A stretch of DNA of 64,000 bases from Dolichospermum flos-aquae CCAP 1403/13F (GCF_012516395.1 NZ_CP051206.1:3762001-3826000), one strand, 5' to 3'; positions 1-9,252 are shown, counted from the stretch's first letter. Made by a program: numbers and translations. The notes: a model not told the origin generated them from the sequence alone.

Positions 1-996
1 TACTCCTGGACCACCAGCATTAGTTAAAATCGTCAATCGTGAACCTTGGGGACGGGGTTGTTTTGCTAATACTTCTGACATATCAAATAAATCAGAAATA
101 CTATTGACTCGTAATACCCCACAACGGCGAAAAGCTGCATCTAATACAGCATCATTTCCTGTTAATGCACCCGTGTGAGAAGCTGCGGCTTTAGCTGCGG
201 CTGTAGTACGACCGGCTTTAATGACAATGATCGGTTTTGTTAATGCAACTTCTCGCGCTGCTGACAGAAAAGAACGCGCATCCCCAATGGATTCCATATA
301 AATTACAATACTTTTAGTATGGGGATCATCTCCGAGATAATAAATTAAATCTCCCCAACCAATATCTAACATTGAACCAATGGAAATGAAGGCACTAAAA
401 CCAACATTCTCCTGTAAACTCCAATCAAGAACTGATGTACATAATGCTCCACTTTGACTAATAAAGCCAACTGTTCCTGGTAGTGCCATTTTACTAGCAA
501 ATGTGGCATTTAAACCGGAAATTGGATTCATTACTCCTAAACAATTGGGTCCAATAATTTTAATTTTTCCTCGGTGTGCTTGTTGCAGGATTTCCTGTTC
601 TAAAGTTAGACCTTTTTCACCTACTTCTTTAAATCCGGCGGAAATAATAATTGCTCCTTTAATTCCGGACTCAACACCATCAGCAATAATTTTTGGGACT
701 GTAGATGCAGGAGTGGCAATAACAGCTAAATCTATTTTTTCAGGAACATCAAATATAGTAGAATAAGCTTTAATTCCTAATATACTAGAATGCTGAGGAT
801 TAACGGGAAAAACAGTTCCTCCAAAGGGATTAGTGATTAAGTTCCAAAGTAGATTTCGTCCCACACTTCCGGGTTTTTCACTTGCACCAATGACAGCAAC
901 AGTGTTAGGTGCAAAAATGGCATCTAATGGGTTTAATTTCTCTGGACAAAAGATATTGTAAGGCTTGTTGATGATTGGTTTGATAGGTGCTTCCAT
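1..996 (-). CDS. ADP-forming acyl/acetyl-CoA synthetase, N-terminal part (partial)
   Basis: The minus frame is open from ATG at 996 to the window edge (332 codons) and begins [14 protein letters not shown]. It shows a CoA-binding Rossmann domain ([15 protein letters not shown] near residue 35) followed by the CoA-ligase domain with [28 protein letters not shown] and the phospho-histidine type motif [21 protein letters not shown]. These are hallmarks of the succinyl-CoA synthetase alpha-like half of ADP-forming acetyl-CoA synthetases, which make acyl-CoA plus ADP and phosphate reversibly. In cyanobacteria such proteins are usually about 900 residues with a following ATP-grasp and often a GNAT domain. 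That C-terminal part lies outside the window, so the full architecture is inferred. The gene is cut by the window edge, not broken. Confidence 0.9.
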   Translation of the reverse strand, partial: MEAPIKPIINKPYNIFCPEKLNPLDAIFAPNTVAVIGASEKPGSVGRNLLWNLITNPFGGTVFPVNPQHSSILGIKAYSTIFDVPEKIDLAVIATPASTVPKIIADGVESGIKGAIIISAGFKEVGEKGLTLEQEILQQAHRGKIKIIGPNCLGVMNPISGLNATFASKMALPGTVGFISQSGALCTSVLDWSLQENVGFSAFISIGSMLDIGWGDLIYYLGDDPHTKSIVIYMESIGDARSFLSAAREVALTKPIIVIKAGRTTAAAKAAASHTGALTGNDAVLDAAFRRCGVLRVNSISDLFDMSEVLAKQPRPQGSRLTILTNAGGPGV

Positions 997-1141
997 GACT
1001 ACTCCTTAATCAGTTATAGCGGTATGCTATTGAATGAGGTACAATATTGATGGAAAAAGCCCGTCTGGGAATGAATTCCCAGTCTCATAGCTAAAGTCAG
1101 CTAAAGATGACTAAAAATTCTCAAAAATCCTCAGTTTACTT

Positions 1142-1349
1142 AGGGCTTGCTGAATAAACCGAAAACCTAGATAGATTAAGAGTTTCCCGGTTAAAAAAGT
1201 GAATTAGGTGCAAGGAATAAGGATTGAAACCATTAAAAACCTATCACTTTCTGAAATTTGAGACTATTCTTCTCTCCTTCTAATTCTTCCTCCTGACTCG
1301 GTGACTCCTGACTCCTAGCCCTCACGAAAAGACTTTTTCAGCAAGCCCT
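1142..1349. repeat. MITE with 13-bp inverted ends and ACTT duplication
   Basis: Perfect inverted repeats AGGGCTTGCTGAA (1142-1154) and TTCAGCAAGCCCT (1337-1349) bound 208 bp with no coding potential. The 4-bp direct repeat ACTT lies just outside on both sides (1138-1141 and 1350-1353), as expected for a target duplication. The interior holds copies of the CTCCTGACTC type low-complexity sequence seen elsewhere in the window. It lies between the acyl-CoA synthetase start and the hydrogenase protease stop. The rest of 997-1478 holds a small GGGAATGAATTCCC palindrome near 1068-1081 (also at about 63738) and nothing else recognised. Confidence 0.7.
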
Positions 1350-1478
1350 ACTTAAGTAAAGTTTGGCTATTAGCCCGAAAATATGGCTTACGCTACACCA
1401 TCATTTCAGTGCGGGTATGGAAGCCAATAAATAAACTATTTTTAGCTGAAGTTGACACCACTGCTTCTGGACAGAACC

Positions 1479-1925
1479 CTATTTTTCAATTGTATTAAGA
1501 ATTTGCATAATTGTAACTATGGCGATCGCTATACCTGTTTCTGCTGTTGGTGAAATGCGATCGCTCAGTTCAAAATTTACTCCTGGGACTGAGACTAACC
1601 ACGCTGAGGGACAATGACCATAGAGGATTTGAGAAAGGGCAAGTAGGGATGACGGATTACTAATATGGGTATTAATAGTATTCAACTCAGACGGTAATAA
1701 TGATTGCACCTGCACCTGACCAGATTGGGAATTGATACAGGCATCAACAAAAATTGCTAAATTGACATTTGCTAAAGGTGCAGCTAATTCTGGTGTCAAT
1801 TGATGAACTGCAATGGATTGCACAGATGATAAACAACAATCTTTGATAGCTTTTGCCACTTGTTGTCCAATAGCATCATCACCACGTAAATCATTGCCAT
1901 AACCAATCACCAATGCACGTACCAT
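1479..1925 (-). CDS. Hydrogenase maturation protease (peptidase A31 family, HoxW/HupW type)
   Basis: This 148-residue protein starts with ALVIGYGNDLRGDDAIG, the N-terminal glycine-rich motif of HyaD/HupD/HoxW endopeptidases, and has FVDACIN near residue 60, containing the second conserved acidic residue that binds nickel. The family clips the C-terminal tail of the NiFe hydrogenase large subunit after nickel insertion. Length fits the family (about 150). Neighbouring genes are not hydrogenase genes, so which hydrogenase it serves (Hox bidirectional or Hup uptake) cannot be read from context. The motifs look closer to HoxW, but I leave the symbol open. Start chosen at the ATG at 1925, two residues before the motif-bearing strand. 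Confidence 0.87.
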   Translation of the reverse strand: MVRALVIGYGNDLRGDDAIGQQVAKAIKDCCLSSVQSIAVHQLTPELAAPLANVNLAIFVDACINSQSGQVQVQSLLPSELNTINTHISNPSSLLALSQILYGHCPSAWLVSVPGVNFELSDRISPTAETGIAIAIVTIMQILNTIEK

Positions 1926-2022
1926 TATTTTTCAACTCTTTTGATCTAGTACAACACGGCATTTTTAATTTTCCTCCTAAATGTTTTTGAAACATCAAAT
2001 AAATTGTTATTTTTGAAGTCAT

Positions 2023-2772
2023 TTACTGAGCCATAAAACCTCCGTCTATGACAAGGTGTTCTCCCGTAATAAAGGAAGCCTGATCTGAACAAAGAAAAAC
2101 TACTGCATTAGCAACTTCTTCTTCTTTTCCGACTCTACCCATGGGATGTTTGTTAATAAACTCTCGATAAAAAGGAATAGAAAAAAAAGGACGAGCCAGA
2201 TCTGTATCAATCACCCCCGGACATACTGCATTAACACGAATATTTGATTGGGCAACTTCTAAAGCCACTGTTTTAGTTAAGCCTAATACCGCGTGTTTAC
2301 TAGCTGTATAAAGATGTGTAGGAGATAAACCAGTTAACCCCAAAATTGAAGCACAATTAACAATTGTTCCCCCTCCCTGCTTCAACATTTGAGATATTTC
2401 ATATTTCAGGCAAAGAAATACACCTTTAACATTGAGATTAAAGACTTGTTCATAATTTTCAACTGTTTCCTCTGTAATTGGATTGACACTCAAACAACCG
2501 GCATTATTAAAAGCACAATCAAGACGACTATAGATTTCAACGGTTTTTCCTATTAGATTTTTAACCTGTTTTTCTTGAGTAACATCAGTTTGAATAAAAA
2601 GACCTTCTCCACCTGCTTTTTTGATTAATTCAACAGTTTCTTCTCCTTCCTTAACCCTACGGGCGGCAACAACAACTTTTGCCCCTTCTTTGGCAAAGGC
2701 AACTGCTGTTGCTCGACCAATACCAGAACTAGCACCTGTGACTAAAACAACTTTATCTTCAAAGTTTTTCAT
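2023..2772 (-). CDS. SDR family NAD(P)-dependent oxidoreductase
   Basis: A 249-residue classical short-chain dehydrogenase/reductase. Cofactor motif TGASSGIG is at residues 13-20, NNAG at about 89-92, the catalytic Ser in NCASILG near 140 and the YTASK catalytic pair near 155-159. The C-terminal FITGEHLVIDGGFMAQ is typical of the glucose-dehydrogenase/FabG-like subgroup that acts as a soluble tetramer. Arg residues following the first beta strand (AARR) suggest NADPH. The substrate cannot be told. It stands alone, with 185 bp of featureless AT-rich DNA upstream. Confidence 0.9.
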   Translation of the reverse strand: MKNFEDKVVLVTGASSGIGRATAVAFAKEGAKVVVAARRVKEGEETVELIKKAGGEGLFIQTDVTQEKQVKNLIGKTVEIYSRLDCAFNNAGCLSVNPITEETVENYEQVFNLNVKGVFLCLKYEISQMLKQGGGTIVNCASILGLTGLSPTHLYTASKHAVLGLTKTVALEVAQSNIRVNAVCPGVIDTDLARPFFSIPFYREFINKHPMGRVGKEEEVANAVVFLCSDQASFITGEHLVIDGGFMAQ

Positions 2773-2957
2773 AGTTTAAATCTGCTTTATTATAAGATTA
2801 TAAAAAGTTTTTTACGACCCAAATTCCACCAAAAGGCATAATTGTATATTGGCAGGTGATGTGAATTAGCTGAATGCTTACGATTTATCCTTTGCTTTAA
2901 AACTAGCATAAAGATTTGAGAAATTTCTGATAAGACACAAAAACACTGAAAACAAAC

Positions 2958-3221
2958 TTATGTAAACATAGCCTGTATTTTTTGCATATTCGTTATAACC
3001 CACATTCCGCCCACAGAAAGTCCATTTTGTGCTGATATAGGTACTTCAACTACCGCAGGTGAAATGCGGGGGTTATTCGGTTTTGCGGAAGTAAAAGGTA
3101 AAACTGTGACTTTGCTGCGTTGGTTGTTAAACAAAGTCCCAGAAATTATCAGTGCTGGACGAGTTTTTTGAATTTCTGTACCTACGGATGGGTCAAATGT
3201 TACTATCCAGATGCTTCCCAT
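2958..3221 (-). CDS. MazF/PemK-like mRNA interferase toxin, C-terminus damaged
   Basis: The N-terminal two thirds is typical of PemK/MazF ribonucleases: MGSIWIVTFDPSVGTEIQKT, RPALIIS, then TVLPFTSA and NGLSV. I choose the ATG at 3221, which overlaps the antitoxin stop by 19 nt and puts the usual start motif at residue 1; an in-frame ATG at 3245 would add eight residues. The protein stops after about 87 residues, short of the usual 105-115, and lacks the expected closing helix. The changed tail begins inside GCGGAATGTGGGTTA, which matches the end of the IS1634-type element at 9499-9511. I infer that an insertion or its scar replaced the C-terminus, so the toxin is probably inactive. Confidence 0.7.
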   Translation of the reverse strand: MGSIWIVTFDPSVGTEIQKTRPALIISGTLFNNQRSKVTVLPFTSAKPNNPRISPAVVEVPISAQNGLSVGGMWVITNMQKIQAMFT

Positions 3222-3424
3222 TCGGTAATCGCTATGTTTTGCCATTCACTTTCCCAACCTAATTCTAATTCATCAACCAAGGCGCAAGCTGCGGCTAGTG
3301 CTTCATCTTGTTGTTTTTCTTGCCATTGTTTCAAGAGATTTTCAATCAACGCACTACGGTTTTCAACTTTTTGGTCAATGTAATTTAGTAGTTCCTCTGG
3401 CAATGAAATTGAGATTTTAGCCAT
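3203..3424 (-). CDS. Ribbon-helix-helix antitoxin (CopG/MetJ-Arc type)
   Basis: This 73-residue protein begins MAKISISLPEELLNYID, the beta strand and first helix of a ribbon-helix-helix DNA-binding domain, followed by NRSALIENLLKQW as second helix. The acidic C-terminal part (ALVDELELGWESEW) would wrap the toxin. It sits upstream of and overlaps the MazF-like toxin gene, the normal order for an autoregulated type II toxin-antitoxin operon. Family behaviour (repression of its own promoter with toxin as co-repressor) is inferred. Confidence 0.85.
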   Translation of the reverse strand: MAKISISLPEELLNYIDQKVENRSALIENLLKQWQEKQQDEALAAACALVDELELGWESEWQNIAITEWEASG

Positions 3425-3489
3425 ATCCTACTCACAGTCATACTATAAGTAGTATAGCCTAATTTGATATTTTTAGTCTAGTAGTTTGT

Positions 3490-3636
3490 AAATATAGAAT
3501 TTGATTTAGTTCGGGTGATAATTTTGGTGATGAGGTGAATATTTACACGATGGCAGCGAACTACTTGCAGCAGCGCTAGTTCCCTCCGGGACGCTTCGCG
3601 AACGCTATCGCTCTATTAATCCCTAGTAATAGTTGG
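3490..3636. repeat. Dispersed repeat (CCCTAGTAATG family) with nested small repeats
   Basis: The stretch runs from TTTGATTTAGTTCGGGTGATA through GAGGTGAATATTTACACGAT to ATCCCTAGTAATAGTTGG. It matches blocks at 15833-15953 and 16715-17050 and part of 10800-10916. A 48-bp composite of small dispersed repeats (3560-3607) is lodged between GCGA and TCGC, the two halves of a HIP1 octamer; part of it is the 24-mer found intact at 10820 and 16821. The repeat ends where the ISAs1-like element begins. Confidence 0.65.
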
Positions 3637-4732
3637 CAGAGTTAGCGCATCTCAAACCCTATTGACAAGGGGATTTATTTGATATGTGGGAGGATGTTCA
3701 AGTGACACAACTCAAGGTAAGTTAATATATAACCCATCTAGCCGCTGTATCTAAGTAATGTCAACAGGATTTAAGAAGAAGTGCAAAACCAGAACATCTG
3801 TTACACCCAGTGTAGACAGTAAAGAGATTACCAGTAACTTTCTGCAACACTTTACGGGAATAAAAGACCCTAGAGCAGAAAGAACTCGATTGCATTTACT
3901 CACCGATATTATGACCATTTCCTTACAGTGAGTGCATGGGCAAGTGAACATCGGTTAATTTTAGGGCAAACAAAGGTCAGTTGTAAATCAAATGAAATCA
4001 CCGCAATTCCAGCACTATTAGAGACTCTGGACTTATCTGGCTGTATTATCACTATTGATGCAATGGGTACACAAAAATCAATTGCCGAACAAATCATAGC
4101 TGGAAATGCTGATTATATTTTAAGCCTAAAAGATAATCATCCCACCCTACATCAACAAGTGAAAAATTGGTTTAAAACAGCACAATCTCTAAACTTTAAG
4201 GGTGTTGATGTTAGTATTAGTCAACGGGTGGAAAAAGGACATCACCGCATCGAAAATCGGACAGTTTATACTGTTCCAATTTCACAATTACCAGCACTTT
4301 ATGAACAAAACCAATGGGCAGGATTAACAACAGTAGTCATGGTAGTTCGTAAGGTTCAGCATTGGAATAAAACTACCCATGAAATTCAATTTTATATTAC
4401 TAGTCTTGATAGTGATGCTAACAAAATTGGTAGTGCAATTCGACAGCATTGGGGGATTGAAAACTCTGTTCATTGGACATTGGATGTCACTTTCCATGAA
4501 GATGAATGTCGAATTCGTTCCATGCACAGTCCACAAAACTTTGCCTTACTACGTCGTATTGCCCTCAATGCCTTAGACAGAGAACCAACTTTTCGTCGCA
4601 GTATTCGACAAAAATCACGACGAGCTGCCATGAATGATCAATACATGGTTTCTGTGTTAGCAGCATCCATAGCAAACTATTCTCCTCTACTGTAATTCTT
4701 CTGTCAATAGCGTTTGAGATGCGCTAACCCTG
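3637..4732 (+). mobile_element. ISAs1-family deletion derivative, copy 1
   Basis: Imperfect terminal inverted repeats are CAGAGTTAGCGCATCTCAAA at the left and its near complement ending CGCTAACCCTG at the right (4721-4732). The interior is nearly identical to the element at 14597-15696, but 4 bp shorter. No target duplication is visible at its borders. It has cut the helicase-like reading frame that resumes at 4733. It carries a transposase remnant only, so it can move only with help from an intact relative. Confidence 0.85.
3759..4695 (+). pseudogene. ISAs1-family transposase, internally deleted and frameshifted
   Basis: The N-terminal 50 codons (from MSTGFKKKCK) contain the DUF4096-like start GIKDPRAERTRLHLLTDIMTISL. 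They then join directly to the SAWASEHRLILGQ region, skipping some 70-80 residues that include the first catalytic Asp motif (IDGKTLR in the full-length relatives here). A further loss of 4 bp at the junction (TTACAG instead of TTACATACAG near 3924) puts a stop after MTISLQ, so the C-terminal half (from about 3928) is in another frame. The retained C-terminal part includes HWGIENSVHWTLDVTFHEDECRIR, with the final catalytic Glu region of DDE transposases. Confidence 0.85.
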
Positions 4733-5635
4733 CAATTAGATGCCACAAAAACAGCATTAGCATCTAATCATCAAAATTTAGGAGTGATTGACCACCTTAA
4801 ACATAAACAAGATGGTGAAGGTTACTGGTTTAAGGATAATCGCGGTACTAATAAATACATGAATCACGATGCTTTATTTGCGATAGGTTCACCTTATCAG
4901 GATATAGGGGCTGTAGCTTCTAAATACGCAACTTTAACAGGGGATTACGACACTAGTAAAGATAATCCCCAATTTCAGGAGTATATAGAGCATTTAGTGA
5001 AAGCAGAGATTATTCAGATGGGAGGAAGACTACGAGCAAACCGTCGCACTGATGAAGCACTAACAATTTATCTCACCAGTGATGACGATTTAAGTTACCT
5101 ACTAGATTATTACCCCGGTGCAACCTTAACCAAAACCACTGCTTTTGAGATTACACCAACAGCAGGTGATAGAGAACAGGTAAGCAGATATTATCTATTA
5201 GAAGCATTTAAGCAATGTATAGACACAGGAATTAAATGTACACAAAAAGCCGTTGCTAAAATAAGCAAATTATCACAGCCCTATATTTCTAAAATAGCTA
5301 GTAAATTTGGTGGGTTCAATGCCCTCAAAAAAATATTACTAGTCCTAATAGAAGCTCTATATAGGGGTAGTAATAATTTTTCTGGACTCTCAGAAGATGA
5401 AAAATTCTTAGTCAATGACTATTTACCTCTAATCAAAGATAGTCCACCTCCAGAAGTTGTTCAGGAATTGCTAGAAGTGGCTAAAGCTATTGGTTATCAG
5501 GCATTTAGCAGGATTACTAGGGAATTAGCACCGGATATTCTAGGGGCGTTTATTGGAGCAATAGTAGAGATAGCTATCGTGAAAGATGGGAGGGATGCCT
5601 TCCATACTGAAATTTATCGCTATCCCTTCTCTTAA
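4733..5635 (+). pseudogene. 5'-truncated helicase-like replication protein, C-terminal part
   Basis: The frame is open from the right end of the ISAs1-like element (first codons read QLDATKTALASNHQNLG) to a stop at 5635, 300 residues. A downstream GTG at 4784 could restart translation. The segment AEIIQMGGRLRANRR resembles helicase motif VI (Q..GR..R) and DATKTA is where a helicase motif IV/V region might lie. CTQKAVAKISKLSQPYISKIASKFGG further on looks like a helix-turn-helix. Together this recalls the C-terminal halves of cyanobacterial plasmid-type primase/helicase replication proteins, but I cannot name the family with confidence. The N-terminal ATPase core is missing, lost at the IS border. 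Confidence 0.5.
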
Positions 5636-5636
5636 A

Positions 5637-5972
5637 TTATATAACTGCATAATCCGTATATTGCCGCATTTCCGGAGCTTGAAACCCCAACACAATATCT
5701 TCCTTTGCTACCCCCAGATCCACAAGTTCTTGGGCTACTCTCATTTCCGTCATATTTTGCTCAATCCAAATCTTTCCTTGCTTAATATCCAAATGTAAAA
5801 CACAACCATATACCCGCCGATGGCCATCCCATCCCACATTCATGACCTGGTAATGGTCTTGTTTCGGATCAAAAACAGTGTAGCAATCTATCGACCCATT
5901 AGCGATGGGGATAGCAGCGTAATCTGTCAACAACGACTGAATTATATGCCGATAAGACTTTATGGTATCCAT
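5637..5972 (-). CDS. xisI: XisI-like protein (fdxN element excision controlling factor)
   Basis: A 111-residue protein with the XisI signatures YRHIIQSLLTDYAAIP, WDGHRRVYGCVLHLDI and KIWIEQNMTE, ending PEMRQYTDY. It is translated after xisH with a 13-nt overlap. In Anabaena the XisH and XisI factors are needed, with the XisF recombinase, for developmental excision of the fdxN element. Homologous pairs are spread widely through cyanobacteria away from nif genes, and their function there is unknown. No nif gene or recombinase is in this window. Confidence 0.92.
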   Translation of the reverse strand: MDTIKSYRHIIQSLLTDYAAIPIANGSIDCYTVFDPKQDHYQVMNVGWDGHRRVYGCVLHLDIKQGKIWIEQNMTEMRVAQELVDLGVAKEDIVLGFQAPEMRQYTDYAVI

Positions 5973-6376
5973 TGTACAATTACCTCTTGAATCGGGTCAT
6001 AAATAATTTGTTTAATTTGATATCTTTCTAATGAAATTTGGGCAAATTCCCGCTTAAAAAAAGTTTCATAAGCAACTACAGGCACAGCTAAATAGAGAAT
6101 ACGAGTTGGATCACTGATTTCTAAGGCCAGCCGATAATTCAAAAACTGTCCTAACGCAGCATGGTAATCGGTTAGTGGTGAATCACTCAAAAAAGTTTTA
6201 ATCTCAACTGCAATTTTTTCTTGGTCTCGCTCTGCTGCTAATAGTTGCTGGGCACCTAAGTCAATTTCAAACTTTGTTCCGCCTACTTCGAGTCGCAGGG
6301 GATCATCGGTTATCTGCCACTGCTCCTTTTCCAAAGCAATTCTAACCACAGCATGAAATCTATCTTTAGCTGCCAT
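5960..6376 (-). CDS. xisH: XisH-like protein (fdxN element excision controlling factor)
   Basis: A 138-residue protein matching XisH: MAAKDRFHAVVRIALEKEQWQIT, a central FEIDLGAQQL...EKIAVEIKTFL, then DYHAALGQFLNYRLAL. The D...E-x-K arrangement (EIDLGA and AVEIKTF) is that of a PD-(D/E)xK nuclease fold, as generally proposed for this family. First gene of the pair with xisI. Pairs like this sit among mobile elements here, consistent with horizontal spread. Whether it acts on DNA at this locus is not known. Confidence 0.92.
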   Translation of the reverse strand: MAAKDRFHAVVRIALEKEQWQITDDPLRLEVGGTKFEIDLGAQQLLAAERDQEKIAVEIKTFLSDSPLTDYHAALGQFLNYRLALEISDPTRILYLAVPVVAYETFFKREFAQISLERYQIKQIIYDPIQEVIVQWIP

Positions 6377-6742
6377 CGTTATCTTTCTCTAATTTACTTG
6401 CAATTATAGCCCACATTCCGCACCCCAAAATGTTACAGAGGGAAATTACGGAGATGAAAATCAAAGGGAGCATCAAAACAAACAGATAAAGTGAAAAAAG
6501 GCATTTGAGAAACAGTAAATCACCAAAAATGTCATCAAAACCTATTCTCAATAAGAAGCAATAAGAATGCACACCACCTGGAGAGGTCAATAGATAAGCG
6601 AAAGAAGATATTCAAGAAACAATTATAAGTTAGACTAATCAATTAAAGTAAAAAACGAAATTATAGACATAGTAAAATGGAGCTATAAATCAAAGAGATT
6701 AGCTCATCTTTACAAGAGAAATTAAATTGATAGAGATGATAA

Positions 6743-6994
6743 TTAGCTGACTAATTGATAGTAACGTAAACAATCATCTGGTAAAAGACTCAAGATAAAA
6801 TCTCTGTCCTTATTCCAATTAGAAATATGTTTCTCTTGGCTGAGTGTAACCAAATGAATACACTGAAAGCATTGAAAAATCCAGCGTAAAGTAGGACGAT
6901 TAGTTGCTTTGCCTAATTGATTTTTAATTGTTGATTTAGACTCCAAAAGAGCATTTCTAATATGACGTTGAGCCAAAGTATAAACCAGTAGACA
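6743..6994 (-). pseudogene. IS1634-family transposase, C-terminal fragment
   Basis: Reading leftwards from the ISAs1-type border the frame gives CLLVYTLAQRHIRNALLESK, then NQLGKATNRPTLRWIFQCFQCIHLV, the conserved end of IS1634-type transposases, and a natural stop at 6743. The fragment has no start of its own and the catalytic DDE centre is absent. Confidence 0.85.
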
Positions 6995-6995
6995 T

Positions 6996-8602
6996 CAGGG
7001 GAAACGCATCTAAATTATCTTGACAGAATACTATATTAGTGCATCAATATGGGAAAATATCTAACTTCATTCAAAATCTGATAAATTCCTTTATTAAAAT
7101 TATAAAAATTTCATAAATTTAGAGTAAGTATTTATTTTTAATGATGGATTTATTTTGTTCAGTTCTATATATTAATATCTATATTTTTTGGCATCAAAAA
7201 TATAGATTCTATTGTAGAATCAACAGAAAAATAAATTGGTTATATTTATATTTGTCTATATTTTCTGATTTTTATCAGATACATTCTAAAATCTTCTCTA
7301 AATATTCATCATCCCATCCTGCACAAAACTGCTTACTTTTAGTTCCTAGTTTTTGGCTTTTTTCTTTTCCTAAAAGATTAACTGCTATATGACGAATAAC
7401 TGCAAAGTTTTGTGGTGCATTATCCTTTCTTATCCGACAATCATCTTCTCTAAAAGCTACATCTAAAACCCAGTGTAATGAATTCTCTATACCCCAATGA
7501 GTGCGGACTGATTCTCCTAGTAATTTCGCATTATTTGTCAAACTACTTATATAATAGCCTGTCTCAACCTTCGTTTTTCCATTAACTTTTCGTATATATT
7601 CTACCATTCCTACACTTTGAAGATTTACCCATTTCTTATCAGTATCTATTCTTTCTTCTATGTCTGATAACATGAGATAATGACGAATCTCTTCTCTTCC
7701 ATGTTTGTCTTCTTTTGTATGAAATTCACTATATTTGAATCCCTCAAACCCTTTAGATATAGCTTCTTTGAAGATTTCTTCTACATTCTTATATAAATTA
7801 CCTTGATTCTTTTTGAGTGCGATAATATATTCGCCTGATTTTTCTGCAATTGATTTTACTATCTCTTTTTGACACCCCATCGCATCAATCGTTACTAAAC
7901 ATCCGGCTATATCTAATACTTTAATTAATTCCGGTATGGCTGTTATTTCATTTGACTTTTCTTCTACTTTACATTGTCCTAATACTAATTTATTACTAGT
8001 TGCCCATGCACTTACCATGTGAATCGCACCTTTATCCTTTCCTTTATCATATGAATGCCTTAATGTTTTCCCATCTATTGCTATGACTTCTCCTTCTGTA
8101 ATTTTATTGATAGATTTTATCCAACTCAAAAAACAATTCTGAAATTGTTGCGGATCTATTCTCGCAAATACTCTGGCGAATGTATCATGAGATGGAATCC
8201 CGTTTGGAAGTTCTAAAAATTGTTTTAGCCATTTTTCTTTCTTTTTTCCATAAGCCTCCATCAATACCCAACTATCTACTCCACAGATCACTGCACAAAT
8301 CGCAATGGTTACTATATCTATTAATTTATGCCTTTTTGTTCTCTCAACTCTTTTATCTTCTAAATCTTTAAAGTGATCTACTATTGTGATTTTTGGTGGT
8401 AGCTTCATTTTGTGAATTTTGTCTCTTTAGTTTTATTGAGAATACCACTTCAACTCATTTTATTGATTCTTATAGAAACGAATTTACCATCAAATTTTCT
8501 TCATACTCATTTATTGGCTTGATATTAACATGGTAATACTGCCCTTTTTATCTATTCATAGAAGTTACATTTTGTCAAAAAAAATTAGATGCGTTTCCCC
8601 TG
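6996..8602 (-). mobile_element. Complete ISAs1-family element, copy A
   Basis: A 1607-bp element bounded by CAGGGGAAACGCATCTAA at 6996 and its complement ending TTTCCCCTG at 8602. It carries one intact transposase gene. A copy of the same length with an identical predicted protein stands in the opposite orientation at 12154-13760. The flanks (CAGTAGACAT left, GGTCTGTGGT right) do not form a target duplication, although the small relatives of this element in the window show 10-bp ones. Confidence 0.92.
7275..8408 (-). CDS. ISAs1-family transposase (DDE), intact
   Basis: This 377-residue protein has the N-terminal domain LPPKITIVDHFKDLEDKRVERTKRHKLIDIVTIA. Catalytic motifs follow: VIAIDGKTLRHS (first Asp, near residue 114), LVTIDAMGCQ (second Asp, near 178) and HWGIENSLHWVLDVAFREDDCRIR (Glu, near 313). 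Length and motifs match functional ISAs1/H-repeat transposases. It is identical in sequence to the protein at 12348-13481, suggesting recent transposition and possible current activity. It could mobilise the deletion derivatives and MITEs with similar CAGGG..CGCATCT ends; that is inference. Confidence 0.95.
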   Translation of the reverse strand: MKLPPKITIVDHFKDLEDKRVERTKRHKLIDIVTIAICAVICGVDSWVLMEAYGKKKEKWLKQFLELPNGIPSHDTFARVFARIDPQQFQNCFLSWIKSINKITEGEVIAIDGKTLRHSYDKGKDKGAIHMVSAWATSNKLVLGQCKVEEKSNEITAIPELIKVLDIAGCLVTIDAMGCQKEIVKSIAEKSGEYIIALKKNQGNLYKNVEEIFKEAISKGFEGFKYSEFHTKEDKHGREEIRHYLMLSDIEERIDTDKKWVNLQSVGMVEYIRKVNGKTKVETGYYISSLTNNAKLLGESVRTHWGIENSLHWVLDVAFREDDCRIRKDNAPQNFAVIRHIAVNLLGKEKSQKLGTKSKQFCAGWDDEYLEKILECI

Positions 8603-9156
8603 GGTCTGTGGTCACGGGAATAACCGTAGGTGATGGTTATTTCTTTGGGTGATTTTACTGCTAATTCTTTTAATTCTGGACTATTTTCTACCTTTTGACT
8701 TTCAAATATTACGAATGGTAAGCTGGTATTATATTGCCCATGCACGTGCATTGATGATGAGTCTAGATGTGATGTTGATAGTGATACTCCAAATTTTTGG
8801 GCTGCTTTTACTGCGATGATAAAAAAGATTGTATCTAAGCCTTTTATAAACAGTTTATCCATGACTCTCCCCAATTTATCGTCGTTGAGATATTCTGGTT
8901 TTACTCCTGCTCCTATTAAATGCTCACAGGCTATTGTTTCAAAATATTTGGGAAACATATATAACGGTTTGGAGACAAATCCTAACCCGTTTATTATCAT
9001 GGCTTTTACTACTTGACCTGCATTTACTTTTTCGTCCTTTTCGACTCCTATTAATTCATTTATTATTTCTACTATTCCGATTGAATCTATGATTCCTGCT
9101 ACTATCCCTAGATGGTCTATGTTCTGAATTTCCATTTCTTGAGGTTTTAATTTCAC
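8603..9156 (-). pseudogene. IS1634-family transposase, N-terminal fragment
   Basis: From ATG at 9156 the frame gives MKLKPQEMEIQNIDHLGIVAGIIDSIG, the DUF4277-type N-terminal domain of IS1634 transposases, then SLSTSHLDSSSMHVHGQY (first catalytic Asp) and ITYGYSRDHRP. At that point it runs into the ISAs1-type element. In intact relatives YSRDHRP continues with DLKQF and some 350 more residues. The C-terminal fragment is at 6743-6994. Confidence 0.88.
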
Positions 9157-9252
9157 AACAGTTTCCTCTCATACTTCTGTTGTTATCAATTATTTCTTAT
9201 TTGGTTATCAATTCATTTTTTTCTTTTGTTACCAAGTTTCACTTTCTCACAC

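Noticed and set aside
503-766. Plus-strand open frame of 87 codons at the left edge
   Set aside because: It is antisense to the acyl-CoA synthetase gene, whose motifs are clear; no features of its own.
6366-6590. Minus-strand 74-codon frame upstream of xisH
   Set aside because: Spans the IS1634 end and its non-coding subterminal DNA; hydrophobic by base composition only.
7141-7392. Plus-strand frame at the end of ISAs1 copy A (and its twin at 13364-13615)
   Set aside because: Overlaps the transposase 3' end in antisense and is AT-rich without family signs; it occurs twice only because the IS does.
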